Assembly (NCBI RefSeq): GCF_003573695.1
Contig: NC_039362.1
Location: 180,367,690-180,431,689 of the forward strand
Origin: Papaver somniferum
Taxonomy: Eukaryota; Streptophyta; Magnoliopsida; Ranunculales; Papaveraceae
Length of the DNA: 64,000 nucleotides
Direction: 5' to 3'
Below the pieces are notes generated by a model. The model ran no database searches, was not told the origin of the DNA, and saw nothing but the letters and a program-made list of their open reading frames with translations. Position numbers and translations under genes: made by a program. Below are positions 1-11,818 of this stretch, piece after piece; positions within the stretch are counted from its first letter, which is position 1, and the number at the start of each line of letters is the position of its first letter.

Positions 1-911
1 GGACTGATTTCTCAAATGAAACCAAAATTTGTCTCCAGATGTCCCTTCTTACAGATTTGAACATTTCTGTGAACTGAGGATTCCTTTGATATTGCTGTTG
101 GGGAAAGTTTGTTGATTGTTGTTGAACTGAGGTCTATATGGGTATTAATTTTCTTGAATCTCATCCAGATCAGATGCCAGAGTTAGCTACAACCAATTGC
201 AACCGGAATTTGTAACAGGATAGTTGTTGTTCTTGACGCATGTCAAAGGTACAAGATGAGAATAGAAGGTCTATATCCTATTGTCAACCGTACTTAAAGC
301 GGTGACACATTGTACATCGTTTTGGTTAAGACCATTACTGATAGCCTGTTCTTCTCTTCGTTGTAAAGCACAGCTGATTCTGCCAGTTGAGCAAATAGAG
401 ATTTAGCATCATTTAAATATGATTTTAGTGATTTGTTACTTTCGACATGTTGTGTCGTTGCTTCTTCAGCTTCATCTGATGATGAAATGTTTTTGGTGCG
501 TATTCAGACTCGAGTTTGTCCCATACTTCTTTTGCAGTTGCAAGATGGGCTACATTGCTTAGAACCTCTGGTGTTAATGTGGAATTCAGCCATCCCACAA
601 TTAAAGAATCTTGATGTTCATATGATGTGAACTCTGGATTTACAACTTCACTGTTAGATAAAGTTCTAGCAGGAACTTGTTTTGTTCCATCCACAAATCC
701 ATTAAGATCATACCCTTTTAGAATAGGTTTGAATTGAGCCTTCCATAGGATGTGGTTGGTTTCTGTGTGCTTCAATGTGACAAGGTGATGGATCTGCACC
801 TGTCGAAGAGCATTTGTGGTTTCTGCCATTTTTTTGTTAGGGTTCTAATGATATATTTATTTATTTATTTTGATATGTTGCGGAAGATGGCTTGGATCAA
901 GGCTGATACCA
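1..911 (-). pseudogene. Copia gag remnant, third unit of the tandem array
   Basis: This is the 5' part of a Ty1/Copia gag on the minus strand, matching the gag of the two fuller copies to the right. The readable part (425-829) gives 134 residues starting [10 protein letters not shown]. Leftward of about 430 it carries many one- to three-base insertions and deletions relative to 8850-9300, so the frame is lost. The leader at 830-911 matches copy 2 (TTTATTTATTTATTTT run) rather than copy 1 (poly-T run). A primer-binding-like site complementary to the initiator-Met tRNA 3' end lies at 901-911. The rest of this unit lies outside the window. Confidence 0.85.
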
Positions 912-1142
912 AGTTAGAAAATGATAATGAGGATGAATGCTTCCACACTAAATGCGTATGGAGAGCTTGTTTATTTATAACAAGATATTCTGCTCAACAC
1001 AGTTACAAAGTTTGTTAAGAAACATATAAAATAGGGATAGCTGTGCAACCCGTTATTATAGACTAGGAATATTTGAATGATACTAAGTCATAGTCATGGT
1101 TGTTGAGACTTGTTCGGAGAGTCATCAGGATGACTCTTAACA
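912..1142 (-). repeat. LTR A of the Copia array (231 bp)
   Basis: Read on the minus strand it starts TGTTAAGAG and ends CTAAC, followed by the primer-binding-like site. On its other side a purine tract (TTGAGGGGAGA on minus) abuts the start, as expected for a 3' LTR. It therefore serves as the 3' LTR of copy 1 and the 5' LTR of the remnant at 1-911. At the diagnostic positions compared it matches LTR C and differs from LTR B. Confidence 0.9.
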
Positions 1143-4100
1143 TCTCCCCTCAAGTTGAACTGTAGCTGGCGAAGTTTCAACTTGGCACGGAGTATATGAA
1201 ACCTGGGTGATGGAAGACCTTTAGTGAAGATGTCAGCGACCTGATCTCTTGAACTGATGAACCTGACTTTGAGTAGATTTGCCGCTACCCGCTCCCGAAC
1301 AAAATGGTAGTCAATTTCGATATGTTTAGTACGTGCATGGAAGACCGGATTAGAGGTTAAATATGTTGCCCCTAAATTATCACACCAAAGGATAGGTGGT
1401 GAGAACTGCACACCGAGCTCCTGAAGTAAAGATTGGATCCATATTATTTCAGAAGTGGCAATAGCAATGCCACGGTATTCCGCTTCAGTGCTGTACTTGG
1501 ATACCGTTTTTTGCTTCCTTGCACTCCATGAAATTAAGTTGCCCCCAAAGTACACACAGAATCCACTCGTAGATCGTCTGTCATCCAGGCTCCCAGCCCA
1601 ATCCGCATCAGTGTAGATCTGCAACGAAAAATCCTTCGACGGACTGATATGCAAACCATAATCAATTGTATTTTTGAGATATCGAATAATCCTTTTTACG
1701 AGATCCCAATGCTCGTCATAAGGGTCATGCATAAATTGACACACCTTATTGACAGCAACAGAGATGTCAGGTCTTGTTAAATGCAGATATTGAAGTGCAC
1801 CAACAACACTTCGATACAATGTGGAATCATGAAATCTAGTAGAACCTTGCTTCTGGATTTTTGCATTGACCGACAAAGGAGTGTTCACCGGTTTTACGCC
1901 ATCCAGCTTTGTTTTGCGCAGAAGGTCCGTTATATATTTACGCTGAGTAAGAATTAATTCATTCCCCTTTCTAAGCACTTCTATCCCCAAAAAGAAAGAC
2001 AAATCACCCAAATCCTTAAGAGCAAACACAGCAGCAAGATCCTCAAACAACTTGGTAATCTGAGCAGTACTTGAACCAGTTACAATAATATCATCGACGT
2101 ACACCAGAACATATAAAGTGTGATTATGAGAATGACGAATAAAAAGAGAACTATCAGAAATAGAACCCTTGAACCCCAACTGAACTAAGTAATTACTTAG
2201 CTTAGAGAACCATTCCCTCGGTGCCTGCTTGAGCCCATAGAGGGATTTGTGCAGTTTGCACACATGGTTAGGATATGATTCATCCACATAACCTTGAGGC
2301 TGCTGCATATATACTTCTTCCTTCAAGTCACCATGCAGAAATGCATTTTCCACATCCAATTGCTTGATATCCCAGTTACGCATCACAGCAATAGACAGCA
2401 CAAGCCGAATAGTACAAGGTTTAACCACCGGCGAGAATGTTTCACCATAGTCAATTCCCTGCTGTTGTGTATAACCCTTGGCAACCAAACGAGCCTTACG
2501 CTTGTTAATAGTACCGTCCGGATTTTGCTTTACCATATACACCCACTTTGAACCCACAACATTCATGCCGTTTTCGTATTTAACAAGAGAGTACGTACCA
2601 TTTTGAATCAATGCATTTATCTGGACATCCATCGCACTTCTCCACTCTAGAATTTTTCTTGCAGTTGAAAAACATGTTGGTTCCATAAAGTCGTCATCAG
2701 CCAAGGGGTGTTTAGATGCTGTTAGGCACAGTTTCTGGATTGGCTTATGTATACCAGACTTTGCCCGCGTCACCATTGGATGGCTGACATTATCAGACTG
2801 CAAGTCTGCATGAGCAGTAGAAGCTGAGGCTTGTAGTGAAGACTCAGCTACTGAGTTATTGTTTGTTGGAGATCCCACTTGTGAAACAGACCCCGCAGTA
2901 ACTGATGTACCACCAAAAGAAGCAACTGGTGATGGAGCACTGATACTCTCATTTGCTTGTAGATTACCACTCTGCACTGAAACAACACTTTGATGCACAG
3001 GAATACAACTGTTGTGAAAAGGGTGCTTAAAGAAAACACTAGTGCTGGAGGTAGCCATACCTGGATTTGGCTCCGGAGAATGCTGCTTGAGAGGTAAGAA
3101 TGGAAAGTAGTTTTCCACAAAACGAACATGCCTAGAAATATAAATCCTGTTTGATTCTATGTGTAAACACATGTACCCTTTATGGGCATTGTTGTATCCA
3201 ATAAAGACACAAGAAAGGGATCTCGGTTCAAGTTTATGGCTGTTATATTGCCTCAAGCATGGATACGCTAAGCAGCCAAACACTTTCAAGAAGGAATAAT
3301 CAGGAAGCTTGTTGAACAACAATTCTAATGGAGTTTTTGTATCTGAAGTAGATTTAGGAAGTCTGTTAATAAGATAACAGGCAGTGACAAAAGCATCCGC
3401 CCAGAAAGAAGTAGGCATATGTGCATGGAAGAGTAGAGCTAAACCAGATTCAGTCACATGTCTAATACGTCTCTCTGCTAAGCCGTTTTGGGGTGAAGTA
3501 TGTGGACAAGAGAAACGATGCTGGATACCCGAATCATTGAGATAGGAAGTGAATTTCTTATATTCAAGTGCATTATCAGATTGAAAAACTTTAATGGTGT
3601 AATCAGTAAGATTTTCAACTTGTTTACGAAATAGAATGAAAGTGTGCAGAGCATCAGAACGTTGAACAAGAGGAAATACCCAGTTATAATGAGAAAACAC
3701 ATCCATAAATAATATATAGTACCGATATCCAGTTCTTGATAAAGAGGGAGAAACCAAAATATCTGACACAATTAAACCTAATGGCTTAGTGTAAACAGTA
3801 CTACTTGAAACAAAAGGTAACTTCTTGCTTTTGCTCACATGGAAAGAATGACAGAAGTCAAAAGACCTATTTTTTATTGGAAGGGAATACTGACGACAAA
3901 TTTTAGACACAGTGCTCAGCATGGGATGACCTAAACGCTGGTGCCATATAGGTAGAGTAGATGAAGTCAATGCCTGCGGTTTTATTGCATTCTCCAGCAG
4001 TTTAAATCCGTCGAAAACATACAGTCCATTCTTAGTGAAGCCTCTCAACAGCAGCGTTCCCGTGCACATGTCCTTTACAACAAAAAAGTTTGGGTGAAAT

Positions 4101-5266
4101 TCAAAGTAGACATCATTGTCTTTACGGAACTGAGAGACTGATAATAAATTAGTTCGAATTTTAGGAACATGATATATATTATTCAACTTAAAAGTTCTTG
4201 AATTAACTGTAAAAGAGGCATTACCAACATTAGAGATATCCAGTGCATTACCATTCCCCACATGAACCTGTTCAGTGCCATTGTACTCATGTGGAATGGA
4301 TAAATTTTGCATATCAGCCGTTAAATGGTGAGTAGCGCCTGTATCCGTCACCCATTGTTGTTCTCCATGCTCACCAGGTAAAGCAATATAGGCTGCAGGA
4401 GTGCGTTTGGTTTGGCTGGATGATTTCTCACAACGAAACCAACATTTGTCTCCAAGATGTCCCTTTTTCTTACAGATTTGACACTTTTCTGTGAACTGAG
4501 GATTCCTTTGATATTGTTGTTGGGGAAAGTTTGGTTGATTGTTGTTGAACTGAGGTCTATATTGGGTATTAAATTTTCTTGAATCTCCTCTGGATCCAGA
4601 TGCAGAGTTAGCTACAGCCACATTTGCAACCGGAGTTTGTAACATGGATAGTTGTTGTTCTTGACGCATGTCAAAGGTGACAAGATGAGAATAGAAACTG
4701 TCTATATCCATATTGTCAACTGTACTTAAAGCGGTGACAATTGTATCATAGTTTTGGTTAAGACCATTACTGATAGCCTGCTTCTTCTCATTCGTTGTAA
4801 CAGCACAGCCTGATTCTGCCAGTTGAGCAAATAGAGATTTAGCATCATTTAAATATGATTTTAGTGATTTGTTACCTTTCGACATGTTGTGTAGTTGCTT
4901 CTTCAGATTCATCTGATGATGAAATATTTTTGGTGCGTATTCAGACTCGAGTTTGTCCCATACTTCTTTTGCAGTTGCAAGATGGGCTACATTGCTTAGA
5001 ACCTCTGGTGTTAATGTGGAATTCAGCCATCCCACAATTAAAGAATCCTGATGTTCATATGCTGTGAACTCTGGATTTACAACTTCACTGTTAGGTAAAG
5101 TTCTAGCATGAACTTGTTTTGTTCCATCCACAAATCCATTAAGATCATACTCTTTTAGAATAGGTTTGAATTGAGCATTCCATAGGATGTGGTTGGTTTC
5201 TGTGTGCTTCAATGTGACAAGGTGATGGATCTGCACCTGTCGAAGAGCATTTGTGGTGTCTGCCAT
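1094..5266 (-). CDS. Copia gag-pol polyprotein, intact frame (1390 aa)
   Basis: Encodes the capsid and replication enzymes of a Ty1/Copia element. In order: gag (about 1-260), CCHC zinc knuckle at 262-275, aspartic protease with DTGA at 308-311, GAG-pre-integrase/zinc finger around 440-485, integrase core with acidic residues D502, D564 and E598, reverse transcriptase with D971 and YVDD at 1056-1059, and RNase H with D1220 (YTDADW) and E1261. The length is normal for a full Copia polyprotein. One oddity is in the integrase zinc finger: the expected CxxC reads C472-H-S-F475, so one ligand is lost. The frame also runs through the polypurine tract and 49 bases into the 3' LTR before its stop. 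The start is the first ATG after the leader and matches copy 2. Confidence 0.95.
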   Translation of the reverse strand: MADTTNALRQVQIHHLVTLKHTETNHILWNAQFKPILKEYDLNGFVDGTKQVHARTLPNSEVVNPEFTAYEHQDSLIVGWLNSTLTPEVLSNVAHLATAKEVWDKLESEYAPKIFHHQMNLKKQLHNMSKGNKSLKSYLNDAKSLFAQLAESGCAVTTNEKKQAISNGLNQNYDTIVTALSTVDNMDIDSFYSHLVTFDMRQEQQLSMLQTPVANVAVANSASGSRGDSRKFNTQYRPQFNNNQPNFPQQQYQRNPQFTEKCQICKKKGHLGDKCWFRCEKSSSQTKRTPAAYIALPGEHGEQQWVTDTGATHHLTADMQNLSIPHEYNGTEQVHVGNGNALDISNVGNASFTVNSRTFKLNNIYHVPKIRTNLLSVSQFRKDNDVYFEFHPNFFVVKDMCTGTLLLRGFTKNGLYVFDGFKLLENAIKPQALTSSTLPIWHQRLGHPMLSTVSKICRQYSLPIKNRSFDFCHSFHVSKSKKLPFVSSSTVYTKPLGLIVSDILVSPSLSRTGYRYYILFMDVFSHYNWVFPLVQRSDALHTFILFRKQVENLTDYTIKVFQSDNALEYKKFTSYLNDSGIQHRFSCPHTSPQNGLAERRIRHVTESGLALLFHAHMPTSFWADAFVTACYLINRLPKSTSDTKTPLELLFNKLPDYSFLKVFGCLAYPCLRQYNSHKLEPRSLSCVFIGYNNAHKGYMCLHIESNRIYISRHVRFVENYFPFLPLKQHSPEPNPGMATSSTSVFFKHPFHNSCIPVHQSVVSVQSGNLQANESISAPSPVASFGGTSVTAGSVSQVGSPTNNNSVAESSLQASASTAHADLQSDNVSHPMVTRAKSGIHKPIQKLCLTASKHPLADDDFMEPTCFSTARKILEWRSAMDVQINALIQNGTYSLVKYENGMNVVGSKWVYMVKQNPDGTINKRKARLVAKGYTQQQGIDYGETFSPVVKPCTIRLVLSIAVMRNWDIKQLDVENAFLHGDLKEEVYMQQPQGYVDESYPNHVCKLHKSLYGLKQAPREWFSKLSNYLVQLGFKGSISDSSLFIRHSHNHTLYVLVYVDDIIVTGSSTAQITKLFEDLAAVFALKDLGDLSFFLGIEVLRKGNELILTQRKYITDLLRKTKLDGVKPVNTPLSVNAKIQKQGSTRFHDSTLYRSVVGALQYLHLTRPDISVAVNKVCQFMHDPYDEHWDLVKRIIRYLKNTIDYGLHISPSKDFSLQIYTDADWAGSLDDRRSTSGFCVYFGGNLISWSARKQKTVSKYSTEAEYRGIAIATSEIIWIQSLLQELGVQFSPPILWCDNLGATYLTSNPVFHARTKHIEIDYHFVRERVAANLLKVRFISSRDQVADIFTKGLPSPRFHILRAKLKLRQLQFNLRGDVKSHPDDSPNKSQQP

Positions 5267-5340
5267 TTTTTTGTTAGGGTTCTAATGATATTTTTTTTTT
5301 TTATGTTGCGGAAAGATGGCTTGGATCAAGGCTGATACCA

Positions 5341-5571
5341 AGTTAGAAAATGATAATGAGGATGAATGCTTCCACACCAAATGCGTATGGAGAGCTTGTT
5401 TATTTATAACAAGATATTCTGCTCAACACAGTTACAAAGTTTGTTAAGAAACATATAAAATAGGGATAGCTTTGCCACCCGTTATTATAGACTAGATATA
5501 TTTGAATGATACTAAGTCATAGTCATGGTTGTTGAGACTTGTTCGGAGAGTCATCAGGATGACTCTTAACA
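5341..5571 (-). repeat. LTR B of the Copia array (231 bp)
   Basis: Same length and termini as LTRs A and C, but with its own variants (for example minus-strand equivalents of CACACCAAATG, TTTGCCACCC and ACTAGATATA where A and C share another form). It is the 5' LTR of copy 1 and the 3' LTR of copy 2 at once, the hallmark of a tandem array formed by recombination between LTRs. Confidence 0.9.
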
Positions 5572-8500
5572 TCTCCCCTCAAGTTAAACTGTAGCTGGCG
5601 AAGTTTCAACTTGGCACGGAGTATATGAAACCTGGGTGATGGAAGACCTTTAGTGAAGATGTCAGCGACCTGATCTCTTGAACTGATGAACCTGACTTTG
5701 AGTAGATTTGCCGCTACCCGCTCCCGAACAAAATGGTAGTCAATTTCGATATGTTTAGTACGTGCATGGAAGACCGGATTAGAGGTTAAATATGTTGCCC
5801 CTAAATTATCACACCAAAGGATAGGTGGTGAGAACTGCACACCGAGCTCCTGAAGTAAAGATTGGATCCATATTATTTCAGAAGTGGCAATAGCAATGCC
5901 ACGGTATTCCGCTTCAGTGCTGTACTTGGATACCGTTTTTTGCTTCCTTGCACTCCATGAAATTAAGTTGCCCCCAAAGTACACACAGAATCCACTCGTA
6001 GATCGTCTGTCATCCAGGCTCCCAGCCCAATCCGCATCAGTGTAGATCTGCAACGAAAAATCCTTCGACGGACTGATATGCAAACCATAATCAATTGTAT
6101 TTTTGAGATATCGAATAATCCTTTTTACGAGATCCCAATGCTCGTCATAAGGGTCATGCATAAATTGACACACCTTATTGACAGCAACAGAGATGTCAGG
6201 TCTTGTTAAATGCAGATATTGAAGTGCACCAACAACACTTCGATACAATGTGGAATCATGAAATCTAGTAGAACCTTGCTTCTGGATTTTTGCATTGACC
6301 GACAAAGGAGTGTTCACCGGTTTTACGCCATCCAGCTTTGTTTTGCGCAGAAGGTCCGTTATATATTTACGCTGAGTAAGAATTAATTCATTCCCCTTTC
6401 TAAGCACTTCTATCCCCAAAAAGAAAGACAAATCACCCAAATCCTTAAGAGCAAACACAGCAGCAAGATCCTCAAACAACTTGGTAATCTGAGCAGTACT
6501 TGAACCAGTTACAATAATATCATCGACGTACACCAGAACATATAAAGTGTGATTATGAGAATGACGAATAAAAAGAGAACTATCAGAAATAGAACCCTTG
6601 AACCCCAACTGAACTAAGTAATTACTTAGCTTAGAGAACCATTCCCTCGGTGCCTGCTTGAGCCCATAGAGGGATTTGTGCAGTTTGCACACATGGTTAG
6701 GATATGATTCATCCACATAACCTTGAGGCTGCTGCATATACTTCTTCCTTCAAGTCACCATGCAGAAATGCATTTTCCACATCCAATTGCTTGATATCCC
6801 AGTTACGCATCACAGCAATAGACAGCACAAGCCGAATAGTACAAGGTTTAACCACCGGCGAGAATGTTTCACCATAGTCAATTCCCTGCTGTTGTGTATA
6901 ACCCTTGGCAACCAAACGAGCCTTACGCTTGTTAATAGTACCGTCCGGATTTTGCTTTACCATATACACCCACTTTGAACCCACAACATTCATGCCGTTT
7001 TCGTATTTAACAAGAGAGTACGTACCATTTTGAATCAATGCATTTATCTGGACATCCATCGCACTTCTCCACTCTAGAATTTTTCTTGCAGTTGAAAAAC
7101 ATGTTGGTTCCATAAAGTCGTCATCAGCCAAGGGGTGTTTAGATGCTGTTAGGCACAGTTTCTGGATTGGCTTATGTATACCAGACTTTGCCCGCGTCAC
7201 CATTGGATGGCTGACATTATCAGACTGCAAGTCTGCATGAGCAGTAGAAGCTGAGGCTTGTAGTGAAGACTCAGCTACTGAGTTATTGTTTGTTGGAGAT
7301 CCCACTTGTGAAACAGACCCCGCAGTAACTGATGTACCACCAAAAGAAGCAACTGGTGATGGAGCACTGATACTCTCATTTGCTTGTAGATTACCACTCT
7401 GCACTGAAACAACACTTTGATGCACAGGAATACAACTGTTGTGAAAAGGGTGCTTAAAGAAAACACTAGTGCTGGAGGTAGCCATACCTGGATTTGGCTC
7501 CGGAGAATGCTGCTTGAGAGGTAAGAATGGAAAGTAGTTTTCCACAAAACGAACATGCCTAGAAATATAAATCCTGTTTGATTCTATGTGTAAACACATG
7601 TACCCTTTATGGGCATTGTTGTATCCAATAAAGACACAAGAAAGGGATCTCGGTTCAAGTTTATGGCTGTTATATTGCCTCAAGCATGGATACGCTAAGC
7701 AGCCAAACACTTTCAAGAAGGAATAATCAGGAAGCTTGTTGAACAACAATTCTAATGGAGTTTTTGTATCTGAAGTAGATTTAGGAAGTCTGTTAATAAG
7801 ATAACAGGCAGTGACAAAAGCATCCGCCCAGAAAGAAGTAGGCATATGTGCATGGAAGAGTAGAGCTAAACCAGATTCAGTCACATGTCTAATACGTCTC
7901 TCTGCTAAGCCGTTTTGGGGTGAAGTATGTGGACAAGAGAAACGATGCTGGATACCCGAATCATTGAGATAGGAAGTGAATTTCTTATATTCAAGTGCAT
8001 TATCAGATTGAAAAACTTTAATGGTGTAATCAGTAAGATTTTCAACTTGTTTACGAAATAGAATGAAAGTGTGCAGAGCATCAGAACGTTGAACAAGAGG
8101 AAATACCCAGTTATAATGAGAAAACACATCCATAAATAATATATAGTACCGATATCCAGTTCTTGATAAAGAGGGAGAAACCAAAATATCTGACACAATT
8201 AAACCTAATGGCTTAGTGTAAACAGTACTACTTGAAACAAAAGGTAACTTCTTGCTTTTGCTCACATGGAAAGAATGACAGAAGTCAAAAGACCTATTTT
8301 TTATTGGAAGGGAATACTGACGACAAATTTTAGACACAGTGCTCAGCATGGGATGACCTAAACGCTGGTGCCATATAGGTAGAGTAGATGAAGTCAATGC
8401 CTGCGGTTTTATTGCATTCTCCAGCAGTTTAAATCCGTCGAAAACATACAGTCCATTCTTAGTGAAGCCTCTCAACAGCAGCGTTCCCGTGCACATGTCC

Positions 8501-9693
8501 TTTACAACAAAAAAGTTTGGGTGAAATTCAAAGTAGACATCATTGTCTTTACGGAACTGAGAGACTGATAATAAATTAGTTCGAATTTTAGGAACATGAT
8601 ATATATTATTCAACTTAAAAGTTCTTGAATTAACTGTAAAAGAGGCATTACCAACATTAGAGATATCCAGTGCATTACCATTCCCCACGTGAACCTGTTC
8701 AGTGCCATTGTACTCATGTGGAATGGATAAATTTTGCATATCAGCCGTTAAATGGTAAGTAGCGCCTGTATCCGTCACCCATTGTTGTTCTCCATGCTCA
8801 CCAGGTAAAACAATATAGGCTGCAGGAGTGCGTTTGGTTTGGCTGGATGATTTCTCATAATGAAACCAACATTTGTCTCCAAGATGTCCCTTTTTCTTAC
8901 AGATTTGACACTTTTCTGTGAACTGAGGATTCCTTTGATATTGATGTTGGGGAAAGTTTGGTTGATTGTTGTTGAACTGAGGTCTATATTGGGTATTAAA
9001 TTTTCTTGAATATCCTCTAGATCCAGATGCAGAGTTAGCTACAACCACATTTGCAACCGGAATTTGTAACAAGGATAGTTGTTGTTCTTGACGCATGTCA
9101 AAGGTGACAAGATGAGAATAGAAAGTGTCTATATCCATATTGTCAACCGTACTTAAAGCGGTGACAATTGTATCATAGTTTTGGTTAAGACCATTACTGA
9201 TAGCCTGCTTCTTCTCATTCGTTGTAACAGCACAGCCTGATTCTGCCAGTTGAGCAAATAGAGATTTAGCATCATTTAAATATGATTTTAGTGATTTGTT
9301 ACCTTTCGACATGTTGTGTAGTTGCTTCTTCAGATTCATCTGATGATGAAATGTTTTTGGTGCGTATTCAGACTCGAGTTTGTCCCATACTTCTTTTGCA
9401 GTTGCAAGATGGGCTACATTGCTTAGAACCTCTGGTGTTAATGTGGAATTCAGCCATCCCACAATTAAAGAATCTTGATGTTCATATGATGTGAACTCTG
9501 GATTTACAACTTCACTGTTAGGTAAAGTTCTAGCAGGAACTTGTTTTGTTCCATCCACAAATCCATTAAGATCATACCCTTTTAGAATAGGTTTGAATTG
9601 AGCCTTCCATAGGATGTGGTTGGTTTCTGTGTGCTTCAATGTGACAAGGTGATGGATCTGCACCTGTCGAAGAGCATTTGTGGTTTCTGCCAT
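5523..9693 (-). pseudogene. Copia gag-pol, copy 2, split by a 2-bp deletion
   Basis: Gag, zinc knuckle, protease and integrase through the start of reverse transcriptase read in one frame (6709-9693, 994 aa). The rest of reverse transcriptase and RNase H read in another (5523-6737, 404 aa). The break lies at about 6735-6740, where copy 1 has a TATATA run and this copy has one TA unit fewer. The missing unit falls just after the conserved EEVY of the reverse transcriptase, upstream of YVDD. Other differences from copy 1 cluster in gag and protease (for example K30, G39, P53, S69, and Y after DTGAT). The integrase zinc finger shows the same C-to-F change as copy 1. Confidence 0.93.
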
Positions 9694-9775
9694 TTTTTTG
9701 TTAGGGTTCTAATGATATATTTATTTATTTATTTTGATATGTTGCGGAAGATGGCTTGGATCAAGGCTGATACCA

Positions 9776-10006
9776 AGTTAGAAAATGATAATGAGGATGA
9801 ATGCTTCCACACTAAATGCGTATGGAGAGCTTGTTTATTTATAACAAGATATTCTGCTCAACACAGTTACAAAGTTTGTTAAGAAACATATAAAATAGGG
9901 ATAGCTGTGCAACCCGTTATTATAGACTAGGAATATTTGAATGATACTAAGTCATAGTCATGGTTGTTGAGACTTGTTCGGAGAGTCATCAGGATGACTC
10001 TTAACA
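9776..10006 (-). repeat. LTR C of the Copia array (231 bp)
   Basis: Outer 5' LTR of the array. It starts (minus) TGTTAAGAG at 10006 and ends at 9776 next to the primer-binding-like site. It matches LTR A at the positions where LTR B differs. Confidence 0.9.
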
Positions 10007-10638
10007 AAATAAATTCTTGATCAACCAACGAAAAATCTCATCTTTAAGACTTTGTGATTCATGGCATTCCCAATACAAATCAAACTACATTTTCTATTTA
10101 TTCCACTCCACGTAAAAAAAAGCTCGAGATTTCCCACCCAGATGGATAATACTTTTCACTTGAGGCTAAACTTTTTCTTTTTTTTTTTTCTTTTTTTGCT
10201 CGATTACTTGAGTGGCTAAACCCACACACTCTGTGGGATTTGCCTCATTTGTCTCTACCTCCAATAGCTCTTTGTTATGCATCTCCGGAGAACAGTTGTG
10301 TGTGATGACTGTGTTCTAGCCTGAAAAGCGAACAGATTTCGGTTTGCCACTGATGATAAATTCCATTTTACATGACACTCACAGAAAACAATGCTTAGAT
10401 GATAATGCTGAAGCATATTAGAAACCGGCTTCAGAAAAAAACAAAAGTATGTGCTAAATGTGTGATGATTTTTTTTTCAATGGAGTAAGACAGTTTATAA
10501 ACAGGTAAACATAACTTACGTACAATTCTCAAATGGATAACCATAACTTCTTAACCGGAAGTACGGTGATCGTACGGTTCACTGATTATATCACATTTCG
10601 GATTTACTAGTTGTTCATCTTTTCATTTTCCCATCATT
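10007..10638. other. Non-coding spacer
   Basis: AT-rich sequence with homopolymer runs (poly-T near 10168-10196). I see no coding frame, RNA gene or repeat pair that I can support here. Confidence 0.6.
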
Positions 10639-11234
10639 GGCGGAACTAGGATTTAACTGCAGGGGGCTTCAAGAAAAAATTATGCGTACTTACTAACCCT
10701 GGCTTCATTACAATAATTATATGGGCTAGATTTCATATATAATTTAAGAACGGTTTTTTGGGTACCACTACCACCCTGTTTTGGTGGGGATCATGACTTC
10801 ATTTTTTTTTGGTACATATTTGACGTAGTTCTGGGTCACCCCTTATCTAAGCATTTATTTAATACCTAACTTATCCTTCTTAGTTAAATTAGTTAGTGTA
10901 ATACATTAGTTAAATAATTAAGTTAAAATAATTAGTAATTAGTGATATTAGATTAATTAGTTTGGTGTTTTTTGAAGAACAGGGTTTTGTTCTTTTTTTT
11001 GTTTTTGTTTTTTTTTAAGATGGTTGATTTAGAAATGAGGGTTTTGGATACTTAGATATATTTCATATTCAGTCGAATTGGCCAAAACTTTCGAAAAAAT
11101 GAAAATTTTATAAACTGATTTCGGTTATGACAATGGAGTTCGGCTACGAAATCTGAAGAACAGATAGCCGAACTCTTCTGCTAGTGTAGTTTGGCTAATG
11201 ATTCTGAAGACACAGGCAGGCGAACTCAGCTTTA

Positions 11235-11410
11235 ATGGAGTTTTTGCTTTCAGAGAAAATTAAAGTTCTGTTAGAAAGAAAATATTGCGACGTAAGCGAA
11301 CCAAAAGTTCGGCTAGGAAAAAAATTTGCGACGTAACCGAACTAAAAGTTCGGCTAGGAAAAAAAACTGCGACGTAATCGAACTTTTCTCTTAAAGCAAA
11401 AAACTCCATT
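11235..11410. repeat. Hairpin with internal 41-42-bp tandem repeat
   Basis: The arms at about 11235-11260 (AATGGAGTTTTTGCTTT..) and 11384-11410 are inverted complements. Between them about 2.5 copies of a unit starting TGCGACGTAA (11285, 11327, 11368) and containing AAAAGTTCGGCTAGG occur in tandem. The word GTTCGGCTA also recurs upstream (11138-11215), in both orientations. Confidence 0.7.
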
Positions 11411-11457
11411 GAAACTAAGTTCGGCAACCTGCACCTAGAAATATTTTATACATATAG

Positions 11458-11590
11458 AGGTGGTGGTTGATTTAAGTTAAGCTATATATATATATAGGTG
11501 GTGGAGGTGGTGGTTGGTGGTGGTGGTAGTCAGAGGTGGTAGGTGGTAGTCGGTGGTGACGAGCGGTGGTGTTGGTGGTGGGTGGAGGTG
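11458..11590. repeat. GGTGGT-rich low-complexity tract
   Basis: Imperfect GGTGGT/GGTGGA repeats interrupted by a short TATATATATATA run. G-rich on the plus strand, no coding frame. Confidence 0.8.
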
Positions 11591-11818
11591 ATTATATTTA
11601 TAGGTGGTTATTAAGTTGGTTTTAAATTACATTAGGTTAAGGGTAGGTTAGTCATTTCCACACGTTAGGACACACCTTATAATTATAGGGTAGATATTCT
11701 TATCACATAATAGTCCCCACACAAAAAACGGTGGTGCCCAAAAAACAGTTCTAATTTAATTAAAAAATTTTGCTTGGTGGTGGCTTAAGCCAGGCCTAGC
11801 CCGGTTGTAGTTCTGCTC

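Larger units (their letters stand above)
912..5571 (-). mobile_element. Ty1/Copia retrotransposon copy 1, structurally complete
   Basis: LTR A and LTR B (231 bp each) flank about 4.2 kb of internal sequence with one continuous gag-pol frame. The primer-binding-like site is at 5330-5340 and the polypurine tract at 1143-1153 (both minus strand). Small LTRs, a single ORF and the gag/pol style resemble the Ale/Retrofit group of plant Copia elements; that lineage call is an inference. No target-site duplication can be tested because both LTRs are shared with neighbouring units. Confidence 0.9.
5341..10006 (-). mobile_element. Ty1/Copia retrotransposon copy 2
   Basis: LTR B and LTR C flank a second internal region nearly identical to copy 1 over pol and visibly diverged over gag and protease. 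Its primer-binding-like site is at about 9765-9775 and its polypurine tract at 5572-5582. LTR C is the outer right end of the array; the flank begins AAATA, but the matching duplication would lie left of the window. Confidence 0.9.
10747..11752. mobile_element. 1.0-kb non-autonomous TIR transposon (MITE-like)
   Basis: The ends are inverted copies of each other: left AGAACGGTTTTTTGGGTACC and right (reverse complement) AGAACTGTTTTTTGGGCACC, with similarity continuing for about 45 bases. The 6-base word AATTTA lies directly outside both ends (10741-10746 and 11753-11758) and may be the target duplication. There is no coding frame. Inside are a 41-42-bp tandem repeat, an inverted repeat and a GGTGGT-rich tract. 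The superfamily is undetermined. Confidence 0.75.
10639..11818. mobile_element. Possible outer TIR element interrupted by another MITE
   Basis: The left edge reads GGCGGAACTAGGATTT and the right edge, reverse-complemented, reads GAGCAGAACTACAACC. The next bases (GGGGGCTTCAAG against GGCCTGGCTTAAG) are also similar. This resembles a common class of plant hAT-like MITEs. I could not find a convincing 8-bp target duplication, so the outline is tentative. Confidence 0.4.

Noticed and set aside
2294..5067. Plus- and minus-strand frames of 70-97 codons inside the Copia copies
   Set aside because: They are shadows of the gag-pol frame; identical shadows recur in copy 2.
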